This document shows positions 27,401 to 38,670 of a stretch of DNA of 64,000 bases, in pieces. The notes under the pieces were generated by a model that had not been told where the DNA came from, did no database searches, and saw only the letters and a program-made list of their open reading frames with translations. Origin of the DNA: Haematococcus lacustris (taxonomy: Eukaryota > Chlorophyta > Chlorophyceae > Chlamydomonadales > Haematococcaceae); assembly GCA_030144725.1 (NCBI GenBank), contig JASKMD010000025.1:5319208-5383207 (forward strand), read 5' to 3'. The translations under genes were made by a program, and so were the position numbers. Position 1 is the first letter of the stretch. Each line of letters opens with the position of its first letter.

Positions 27401-29004
27401 AACCAACATCCGCGGCACCGGTCCCACGAACTACAAGCATACGATTGCTGGCTGTGTACAGTGTGTAATGTGTGTGTGCATGCCAAACTCATTACAATGT
27501 GTCACCGGCATGACCTTGTAACGTGGCACTACGCAGTTACGTGACACGTCCATGCGAAACTGACATCAATCAAATCGCCCAGTTGGGGCCCAGTTGGGGA
27601 GGACTCTGTGGCAGAGGGCGACCAAGCAGCCTGACGGCTGACGGCTTGAGCGGTATTAGCCAATCAGCTGCACCTGCCACGACTCAGCGCTTCACTTAGG
27701 CGCCAGTGGCTGCTTTACGAGATGCATACTTTTTGCACAAACAAACCGATGATAAACAAACATCCACAACACTTTTCTGGAACGACCAGGGGCCAAAGCC
27801 TGCTGAGGCAGACTTCTTGCACAGGCAAAACAGGAGGAAAACGAGAACAACCCACAACACTTCTCTGAAACGACCAGGGGCCAGAGTTTGTTGAGCTCAG
27901 CGTCATGCAGTGAAGAAGCGAGCAGACCAGTACAACCACCCTAACCTTGCTGACTGTTGACCAGGCAGCCCACCCAACAGCCCCCTGCCCCACCTTCAGA
28001 CACGCACCTCACACCAGCATACTTACCATCGCATGGGTGGCACACTCACACTGTTGTCACACCATCACTCATGTGGCCGTTGAGGGCAGGCTAGCAGGGA
28101 GCCACAGCACGCCCTACTGGCCCCTGGCCACCCCCCGCTGCCCATACCTATCCACCCACACATCACATAGCCCCCTGGCCCTTCACACCAACATTCACCC
28201 TCCCCACGCTTCAACTAATTGCAGGAGGCCGAGGCTGATCTGATCACAGCCACAGCATCAGGGGCGGGGGCAGCCATGCCTGACCAAGTCAGTGCAGGAG
28301 GCCTAGAGGCTGCCTGGAGGGGAGGGCGACCTGGGCTGGCTGGAGCCACCCCGGGGGCCTGGGCTGGCTGGAGGACCGAATCTGCACCACTGGCTGCTTG
28401 GCCCAGCTACGTTGGCCAGCTGGAGCCCCCTGGGGGGCCTGGTTAGCGGGGAATAACACCAACCCAGGCCCCCCCGCTTGCACTGCTGGCTTGCACGCCA
28501 ACTTACACCGCTGACAGGTTGACCCAGCTGGCTGCCTGTTGCTGCCTATTACTGCCCTCTGGCTGCTACTGCACCCCTTAGCCCGTTGCTTTGAAAGCAG
28601 CCAGGAAGCGCAGGTGGCTGCTTAAGCGACAGCCCCTGCCAGGGAGGGCATGCCCCCTGCGCCGCCATCTATTGACATGGTGGACTTGGTCATGCTGCTT
28701 TCTGCGGCAACACAGGCAACCAAGCACCCAGTTGCAGCAGTGGCATGCCAGGCGGCAACAGTGACAACAGCAGCAGCGGCATGCCACCAAGGCAGCAGTG
28801 ACAACAGCAGCAACAGTCATAGTGGCAACCCAGCTTGGTGCCAATCACAGCCACGGGTCACGGTAGCGTGGGACGGTGACTAAGCACCTGGAAGCCTCCA
28901 TCACGACTCCTTGGAGCAGCCTGGTGTAGGGAGATGTGAGCAGGGGAACCAAGGCCTACAGGCCCCTTCTCTGACTCCATGGCGCTTCTGTACCACCCTC
29001 CTTC
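27401..29004. other. spacer with a small tandem duplication, no supported gene
   Basis: 27727-27895 holds two roughly 80-bp diverged tandem copies sharing ttgcaca, cacaacactt and cgaccaggggcca. The remainder has Ala/Pro/Thr-rich frames without motifs. It lies 3' of the KEA gene and its satellite. Confidence 0.4.
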
Positions 29005-29905
29005 ACCACACCCTCCTCCTCCACACCCTCCTCCTCCACACCCTCCTCCTCCACACCCTCCTCCTCCACACCCTCCTCCTCCACACCCTCCTCCTCCACA
29101 CCCTCCTCCTCCACACCCTCCTCCTCCACACCCTCCTCCTCCACACCCTCCTCCTCCACACCCTCCTCCTCCACACCCTCCTCCTCCACACCCTCCTCCT
29201 CCACACCCTCCTCCTCCACACCCTCCTCCTCCACACCCTCCTCCTCCACACCCTCCTCCTCCACACCCTCCTCCTCCACACCCTCCTCCTCCACACCCTC
29301 CTCCTCCACACCCTCCTCCTCCACACCCTCCTCCTCCACACCCTCCTCCTCCACACCCTCCTCCTCCACACCCTCCTCCTCCACACCCTCCTCCTCCACA
29401 CCCTCCTCCTCCACACCCTCCTCCTCCACACCCTCCTCCTCCACACCCTCCTCCTCCACACCCTCCTCCTCCACACCCTCCTCCTCCACACCCTCCTCCT
29501 CCACACCCTCCTCCTCCACACCCTCCTCCTCCACACCCTCCTCCTCCACACCCTCCTCCTCCACACCCTCCTCCTCCACACCCTCCTCCTCCACACCCTC
29601 CTCCTCCACACCCTCCTCCTCCACACCCTCCTCCTCCACACCCTCCTCCTCCACACCCTCCTCCTCCACACCCTCCTCCTCCACACCCTCCTCCTCCACA
29701 CCCTCCTCCTCCACACCCTCCTCCTCCACACCCTCCTCCTCCACACCCTCCTCCTCCACACCCTCCTCCTCCACACCCTCCTCCTCCACACCCTCCTCCT
29801 CCACACCCTCCTCCTCCACACCCTCCTCCTCCACACCCTCCTCCTCCACACCCTCCTCCTCCACACCCTCCTCCTCCACACCCTCCTCCTCCACACCCTC
29901 CTCCC
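29005..29905. repeat. perfect 15-bp satellite (CCCTCCTCCTCCACA)n
   Basis: About 60 head-to-tail copies of CCCTCCTCCTCCACA; the block 29041-29880 is 56 identical units. A unit of 15 keeps all frames open, giving PPPPH, LLLHT and, on the minus strand, EEGVE and RRRVW reading frames of about 330 residues that are artefacts. It lies just downstream of the KEA stop codon and is strongly strand-asymmetric (pyrimidine-rich on +). Confidence 0.97.
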
Positions 29906-29969
29906 CTGAATCACCGTCCCCCCCCTCTGCCCCCTGCCCCACACCCTCCCCCATGCGCTGCCTGGCCCC

Positions 29970-30228
29970 TCAGCGCTCCCTGACGCCCCTGGGCTGCGCA
30001 CCCGTACCTTTCTTGGCCGCCTCAGCGCTCTTGCTGCTGGCGCTGCTGTTGGCGTTGAAGTAACCCAGGCCTAGGCTGGTGCCGCCCGCAGCGCTGAGCG
30101 CCTGCAGCTCCGCCAGGTGCTTGCGCCGGAAGTCGTCCAGCATGCCGGACACCTGTGGAGCACACAGACCCAGGCTCTGACACTTACACACACACACAGT
30201 GCACACACAGTGCGTACACACACATATT

Positions 30229-30264
<36 letters not shown>

Positions 30265-31187
30265 TGCGTGCACATAAAGTGCACACACACACATACTGCG
30301 CACACACACATTGCGTACACACATACAGTGGGGTGTAGGCAGGGAAGGCGATGCCTCCATGTTGAGATGTTGGGATTTCTAGAGTCTGCTGTGCACCCCT
30401 GCCTTCCTCCCCCTTCCCCTCCCCTTCCCTTCCCTCCCCTCCCCTCCCCTTTCTCCTCTCCTCCTCCTCCCCTCCCCACCCTCCCACTCCCTTCTCCCCA
30501 ACCCCTCGCCTCCCTCCCTTCCTCATCTCCTCCCCTCCTTCCAACCTCCCCCTGACCTCATCCTGGCTCCAGTCCAGCTGGCTGAACACAGCAGCAGCCA
30601 GCTGCAGCGACGGCTCAAGGATCTCAGGGACCACAGCGGTGGCACCGGCCTTCTCCAGGTTGATGCCGTGACTCAGGTCGTGAGCGCGCACGTATGTCTG
30701 TTAGGCAGGGTGGGCGAGCAAGCATGGCGGGAAAAGGAGGTGTTGTAGCAAAGTGTGCTAGATCCAGCTATACATGAACTATTTGAGCTATTAAGGGTTG
30801 AGCCATTCACTGTCTGCCACTCCTTAGGATGGCTGTGGCGTGACACGTGCTGGCAGTGGTGCGGGTGGTGCTTGGTATGCAAGCCAGATCGAGTGGGCTC
30901 AAGTGGTGACATTGACGTGAAAGGGTGTTGGTGAGGCGTCGGAGCCCAAGCAGCAGCAGAGTTTGAAACACAGTTTGAGTTTAATGACTGGGGAGATGTC
31001 ATTGGTTCAAAGAGGGAGGGGAGGTAGGAAGGTAGGAAGAGACACAGATGCACAGAGGACACCTGATGTCAAAAGGTGTGATGCGACGTGGCATAGTGTG
31101 ATATGGTGTGATGTGGTGGGAGTCCAAAGCTGAGCTGTTTACAACAGTCGAGGAGGGGAGTCCAGGGTGAGTGGGTGTGCTGTACCC

Positions 31188-31235
<48 letters not shown>

Positions 31236-31877
31236 GCCTTGACATGAGGGAAGTATTTCTTCATGGCCCACACCGCCCGATAGTTTGCCCCAGGGGTGTC
31301 AAGGGCGATGACAGCGCAGGCTGCCCGCTCCGCATGCACCAGGTGCAGCACAGCGGGTGACCCCGCATCACCAAAATATACTGGGAGGTCCTGAGCCTGA
31401 GTAGGCAGTTGAGCAGTTGAGCAGGCAGGCAGGCAGGCAGTTGGGCAGGCAGGCAGGCAGGCAGGCAGTGGCTGAGTCAGCAGACACACAGGAGTCAAAG
31501 CCAGCTACAGCACGCTATAGCAAGAGGCAATTGTGGAACATACCATTGACTGGCAAAGGCTTGCCTGCCCGGCCTGTTTGTTTCCACTATTGGCACCTCC
31601 CTGCCCCTCCCTGCCCCTCCCTCCCCTGCCACCCCTGCCGCTTACCTTGCCAGTGGCAACGCGGTCGTTGGAGACGTCCAAGGCCACAAAGGGGATCAGG
31701 TTCTCACTCAGCATCTGGCCAATCAGCTGCCCAGCGCGCCCATAGCCAGCAATGATCACATGGTTGTGCAGCTCCTGGGCCACAGAGCAGCGGGCAGCAG
31801 CAGCAGCAAGGTCAGGGCAGAGGGCAGCAGCCAGGTCAGGGCCAGGCAGCAGCAGCAGCAGCAGAGGAAAATGGCAT

Positions 31878-31908
<31 letters not shown>

Positions 31909-34900
31909 AGCAGCAGTGGCAGGCTGCAGCAGAGCAGCTGCCATGAGTGCCAGTGCGGTGGGCCAGCAGAGGCAGCTAGGCAGCCGACAGCCTAAACCAC
32001 ACTCAAGCTAAGTTAGGCTGTCCTGACCTGTGTTGCCCTGCCCTACACCAGGTGCGCTCCTTGACTTCCTTCTGCCCCTACCCACTGCCCTCTGGCCCCC
32101 TCCCCCTGCCCCCCTGCCCCCTGGCCCCCTCCCCCTGCCCCCCTCCCCCCTGGCCCCCTCCCCCTACCCCCCTCCCCCCTGCCCCCCTCCCCCTCCCCCC
32201 CTCCCCCCTGCCCCCCTCCCCCCTGGCCCCCTCCCCCCTGGCCCCCTCCCCCTGCCCTCTGCCCCACATGTGTGTCGCTGTCCTGGGGCTGCATGGCCTT
32301 GACGTCCCCCTTCTCCAGCATCTGGCTCAGGTGCGCCCCAAAGGCTGCCAAGTAGGGCGTGAGGGCCATTGACAGCGCCACCACCTGCATCACACAGCAG
32401 CAGCCACACAGCACAGTACAGTGTACTGTACAGTCGGAACAGTCACAACAACAGCGCATGTGCCAGAAGTAATTGCGGCTTCAACGTTCCTGGCAGCTGC
32501 GGGATACTGGAAGTAGCCCAGTGCTGTTGCTGATAGTAGCACGAATAGCGCACTATCTGCCCCCCTGCTGCTGCTGCTGCTGCTTCTGCTGTTGACGCCC
32601 CTGCTGCTGCTACTGCTACGCCTGCGGCTGGCTGTTCTGCCCTGCCGCTGCTACGCCTCACCAGGTACAGCTGGTTGGTGAGGGCAGCGGGAAGGACACC
32701 ACGGGACACGGATTCTCCAAACGCCACAAAGGCAAACTCCCCTCCTGTGAGGCCAAGCCAACACACTGAGCTGAGCAGACAGACGCTGGCAGGTAGCCCC
32801 AGGGCAGCGGCAGAGGATGATACCAACACCCCTGCCCCTTTCCCTGTCTTTGCTCCTGTGCCTGCCCCTGCCCCAGACCCTGGCCCTGCCTCTGCTCCTG
32901 CCCTTGATCCCTGCCCTTGACCCTGCCCCTCCATCTGCCGCCCCTGCTGACGAGCTGCTGCTGGGCCAGCCGGGCCCACAGCCAGCCCAGCCTGCTTGCT
33001 CCTGTGCCTGCCCCTGCCCCTCTTCCCAGCCAGCCTAGCCTGTCCTGGCTCCCACATGGCCGCCACCCTCGGGACTGTAGCACAGTCTACACAGTCTGCA
33101 CAGGCTGAGAGAGAGAGTGGGAAAGGGTGAGAGAGAGTGAGTGAGTGAGTAAAGAAAGAAAGAAAGACTATGCCCTCGCCGTCGGGCGTCTAGGGAGGAG
33201 AGCGAGTATCATAGGTATCGTAGGATTGCGCAGGTTGTTGAACACCCACCCCTGGAAACTCCAGGGAGCTGTGTCTACCTCTCCCTGGCCCATCACAGCT
33301 ACCATGGTGGGGCCGGCGGTGGGGGATGCCAGGGTGGTGGCACCAGGGGGCACCAGGCAGCAGGCCCACCTGGCGCCAGCAGCAGCCCGGCGCGGATGGC
33401 AGCGATGCGTGGCAGGCCAAACAGCGGCCCGCATGCTGCCATGACGGCCAGCTTGCCCACCACCAGGGCCACCAGCGCCACCAGCACCTCCTTCCACCTG
33501 GGCAGGACAACAGGTGTGACAGGCGATCAGGCAGCAGTGCACCCTGTACCCAGACGCCCCCGCCCCTGCTCCTGCCCCTGCCCTCGCCCCTGCCCCGCCC
33601 TCGCCCCTGCCCCTGCCCCTGCCCCTGCTTGCCTCACTTTTCCACAAACAGCTGCGCAGAGATCTCCATGCCGACACTCATGAAGAACAGGCCCAGCAGC
33701 AGCCCCTTGTATGGAGCGATGTCACTCTCCACCTGCAAGGTCATGTCATACCCCAGGCTCGTCACATGAGGCACCCAGTGCATGAGACTGACTCAATCAA
33801 CATGTGTGGTCTGTGTGACCAACAGGCCGCATGTCACACCACACCTCCACACATGTCACGCTTCTCATGCGGGTCATGTCTCAGGGCAAGGTCAGGCGCA
33901 GCGCAGGGCTCTGTGGAAGTGTTGTATTAGGAGGTGTTGAGGTCAGTCAGACCATGAGAGGTTCTAAGACTGGTTCTAAGACTTTCTAAGAGTGTGAGGC
34001 AGTTTCAGTTCGCGCCCTGCGGTAGGGCCTTTACTGCGTTTGTCCGGTCGAGGCCATCCCTCTGACGAGTGCTGTGCTGCCTTCAGCAAGCTTTCAAACT
34101 GGACCCCACCTCCCCGGCACCTGCTGCCTGGTGTGCCCGGACACCTGAGGCCTGCAGGATTGAAGGCTGGCTTACCTGCAGGGCGTACTCAGTCTCAGCG
34201 ATAAGCAGCCCAGCTAAGAAGGCACCCAGCGCCAGACTCAGCCCTGGAGCAGCAAGGGACGGCGGCAGCAGCAGCAGCAGCGTCTTCAACAGCAGCCGCG
34301 CAACAGGTGCATCTGAGTGGGCTGACCTGCCAGGGAGGTGATGACACTGGTGCCCAACACCACTGCCAGGGTGGTGGCTGCAAAGATGTCCGCGTTGGCA
34401 AACGCGCTCATCCACTTGTACAGGGGCTGGATGATCAGGCGCCCGCCAGCTATGATGCCCACGATGCAAGCGCACGCCTTGACTGCAGCCATCCCCAGGG
34501 CCTAGGGAGGAGCAGCGCAGGCACAGGGGCGGCAGCAGGGAAAGTGTGGAGGTAGGGCTGCAGGCAATGCCACCCTGCCCCGCCCTGCCCTGCTTTGCCC
34601 TGCTTTCCCCACCCTGCCCTGCTTTGCCCCGCCCCGCCCTGCTTTGCCCCGCCCTGCCCTGCTTTGCCCGCCCTGCCCTGCATTGCCCTGCCCTGCCCTG
34701 CTTGCCCCGCCCTGCCCTGCTTTGCCCCACCCTGCCCTGCTTTGCCCCGCCCCGCCCTGCTTTGCCCCGCCCCGCCCTGCTTTGCCCCGCCCCGCCCTGC
34801 CCCCTGGTCACTGTCACCTGGGCTATCTTGGCCATGCCTCCGCTGCTGCCGTCTGGTGAGGGGGCCAGCAGTGGAATGAGCATCAGCAGCACCACCACGG

Positions 34901-37815
34901 CCAAATCCTGGGGCAGCACGTGCAGCAGCAGCAGAGTTGCAGCAAGGCAGCACCAATTGCAGCACTGTCCGTATTGCAGATCACAGAGGCAGGAGGGGAG
35001 CAGACAGGGGTGTGGTATGAAGGGTGTAGGGGGCGGGCCAGGAGGTCTGCAGGCTGCCCCAGGCACTGTAACTTCACTGGAGGCTGGCTCTTCACACCGG
35101 CTTTGCACTGTTGCTGTTGCTTGTTGGTTCACACCGCACCGCGCAGTGGCAAGCGGTCTTTGACCTCAAAGCCCGGGTCTCTAACAACCGCATTCACAGC
35201 GGCTGCAGGCTGAGACCTAAGCCCTAAAGGCCTAAAGGCACACAAGCTGGTGTTTCACGGTGGATCAGGGCTGACTGCTGAGGGCCAATGCTCATGAGTA
35301 GGTGTTTGACACCAAGCCACCCACCCACCGCCCCACCCACCAATACCATCACCACCAGCATCTCAACACCCAGGTCAACCCACCCCTGGGCCCCCACAGT
35401 CTGCGGCCCCCTGCTCCTGTCTGCCCCTGACTGCCCACCCCCTCCTCACCCTGCCTACCCCCTCTTCACACTGCGCCCGCCGCCACCACCACCACCCCAC
35501 ACACAGGTCACACACTCCACACCCTCTCCTAGCCCTGCGCCCCTGCACCTGGAACAGCAGGACACTGAAGGTGGCGCGGCCGTGACGGGACCCCATCTCC
35601 TTGCGATCCTCCAACACCTGGGGCAGGGTGTGGTGGGGGTGGGGGCAGTCAGGGATAGACGGGGGCAGGGGGGGCAGGGCGAGAAGGGGTTTAGCAGACA
35701 AAGGCGCAGCAAGCAGAAGCGGACAGGGGCAGGGGGGGTGGGCAGTCAGGGGCACAGCAAGCAGCGACACTATCATCGTCATGGCTGCAGGCCACTAAGC
35801 GGCAAAGTGTTGGGAATGGCAGGCGGGGCTTCAACACCTGGGGCAGGGTGTGGTAGGGGTGGGGGCAGTCAGGGATAGTTCTGGCCATTTCTGCTGCCTA
35901 CCGGCTCAGCCTGCTGCAGGATTGCGGGTGTGAGGGTGACCACGTTGCCATCTACTTGCAGTTTCATCAGCTACAAGGCTGGGCACGCTGCCAGGGGTTC
36001 CACCTGCTGCTGCTGGGTTGTTGCTGCACCCTCACACCTGGTGACCCCATTCTGGCGGTCACACTGTGTGACCTTCAGTGTGTGACCTTGCGGTAGTCAC
36101 ACCTGGATGGCTACCGCAGTGGAGCTCATAGCCAGGGCTCCGCCCAGGATGATGGCACTGGAGGTGGACAAGGCCGCCAGCTGGGTGGCAAAGGCTGCTA
36201 CAGCCACCAGGGACAACACCACCTGGCCAGGGCAGCATGCAGGCAGGTGGGCAGGCAGGCAGGCAGGTGGGCAGGCAGGCAAGGACTATTCTTCCAGTTT
36301 GCATATCTATCTGCACAGCTGCATGAAGAGCCTGTTTACCCCTCACCCGGCTGGGGCCTTCCAGCACCTGCTTCTCACCCACACCTGCTTCTCACTCTCT
36401 CTCTCCTTCAAGTCATGTTCACTCTGCCCCTGAAGCTGCTGGACCCTGGTCACTGCTGCCCCTTCACGCTCTTGAAGCCCAGCTGGTCGCAGTGACGCTG
36501 GCCAGGTTAACCTCACCTGAGCGGAACCCATCCCAAACACATACTTAGCCATGGACTGCAGGCGGTCAATGCTGAGCTCCAGCCCGATGTTAAACAGCAG
36601 GAACACCACACCCAGCTCGGCCAAGTGCTTCACGCTCTGCACGTCCTGCAAAGCCAAAGGGGTCGCGAGGGAAGCGAAAGGACAGGGTGGTGGCAGGCAC
36701 CCAAGCAGCCAGGGTGGTAAGGGGATAAAGGAGAGTAGCGGGCAAGGGGAAGGCGGGGGTAGGGGCCTGGAATGCCCGCTTATGCCTGCTGTTCCTGCTG
36801 TGAAGAGAAAACAAGACAGGGGTGGAGGGCACCAGCCAAAGGCTGGCAATGGCGAGCGAGGCAGTGGAAGTTGGCGTGGTCCTCAGCTAAGCTTGCTAGT
36901 GCCAGCTGCTCTTCTGCCAGGGTGTTAGCAAAGTATGCGTCACACATCACAGCATGTGTCACTCTGCTATGACATCACACCTGGATGAGGCCCAGGGCAT
37001 GTGGGCCCACGATGGCTCCACCCAGCAAGTAGCCCAACACGGCGCTGCCACCTGCAGCGTGCCAAGCCCTGGGTCAGCTCAGGGCACATAGCCGCAGGCC
37101 ATCACAGCCAATGCAGCCGGCCAGGCCAAGATGGAGGCTATGAAGCTGTGTCTTAGAGCAATGCGGACAGGTGCATGTGACAATGATGATGGTGATGCTG
37201 GTAACGATCTTGATGAAGGTGATGCTGGTGATGGTGATGATGATGATGGTGAAGATGGTGATGATGATGGTGGCTGCACATGCAGCAGGATCCGGCAAGC
37301 GGGGTAAGGGTCAGTATCAGGGCAGCAGGGCCAGGGTCAGGGTCAGGGTAGCAGGGTCAGGGTCAGGGTCAGGATCAGGGCAGCAGGGTCAGGGTCAGGG
37401 TCAGCGCAACAGGGTCAGGATCAGGGCAGCAGGGTCAGGGTCAGGGTCAGGGTCAGGGCAGCAAGGTCAGGGTCAGGGCAGCAGGGTCAGGGTCAGGGCA
37501 GCAGGGTCAGGGTCAGGGCAGCAGGGTCAGGGCAGCAGGGTCAGGGCAGCAGGGTCAGGGTCAGGGCCAGGGTCAGAGGTCACTGTGAAGCCAGAAGCAA
37601 GGTGTGAATCAGGGTGTGTCGTACCAGGGATGAGTTTGACCACGAGGGGCACGCAGATGATAGAGGAGCACAACAGCCAGATGGCCTCCACCACACCCTT
37701 CTCCCCCTCATGCACATGGATGTGTCCCACCTGCACTCCACATCACATGCAGGCAGGCAGATGGCGCAGCCAGGTAGCTGGAGCAGGCAGGCAGGCAGGC
37801 AGACAGGCAGGCGGG

Positions 37816-37851
<36 letters not shown>

Positions 37852-38573
37852 CTGACTGCTGCACAGCCCACCTCCGCAAGCACAGGCACTGGACAGCAGA
37901 GCAGCAGCCAGCCCCCCCTCGCCCCTCACGGCCCTGGCCTGTGTCTTGGGTGCCCGTCAGCAGGCTGGTCACCCCACCTGGCCAGCCTCCCCTCCCCTTA
38001 CCTTGTCCATGACCAGGTGGACCAGCCCAGTGGCAGCTGCAGTGATCTGTTGCCCCGGGGCAGTGTTGCCCAGGCCCCACCAGACGGTGGCCCCAAGTGC
38101 CGCCAGCAGGGCCAGCTGGGTCAAGGGCAGGCCGGGCGCCTTGGCTGCCCCTTCCTGGTACTCCCGGGGGATAGCAGGGAGCTGCAGGTCAGGTCAGGCC
38201 GGGCCTTATCAGATCAGATTGGTTCAGATCAGATTGGATCACATCATGTCAGGTCAATTGAGATCGAATGAGTCAGATCAGGTAAGCCTGGTTGAGTCAG
38301 GCCAGGCCAGGCAAAGAAAGGGACAGCCATGAGTAAGGCAAGGCAAGTAAATACAGCAGCATGCAGCAAGACAGGAGGGCCGACGTGCCAGGTGAACACG
38401 CAACAGTGCAGGCACCCATCAGCCAGCAGGCAGCACCTTGCTCACACTCCTGAACCCCTTTCCAGGTGTTTTATTGATTTATTGATTTAGCCAGGTGGTG
38501 GGCTAGGCTAAGAGTTGACTACAACCACCAGCCTGACTGTAATATATACATATATATACATATATACTGACTG

Positions 38574-38670
<97 letters not shown>

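Noticed and set aside
28911..30001. Reading frames of about 330 residues (PPPPH, LLLHT, EEGVE, RRRVW)
   Set aside because: They exist only because a 15-bp satellite stays open in every frame on both strands.
35900..35990. Possible extra KEA exon ([20 protein letters not shown])
   Set aside because: KEA relatives join STAVAIQ directly to VLEDR...SRHGRATFS, which neighbouring exons already do; the extra segment has no counterpart.
37315..37575. CRISPR-like array
   Set aside because: The repeated AGGGTC/GGGCAGC units have no constant repeat with unique spacers; this is a minisatellite in a eukaryotic intron.
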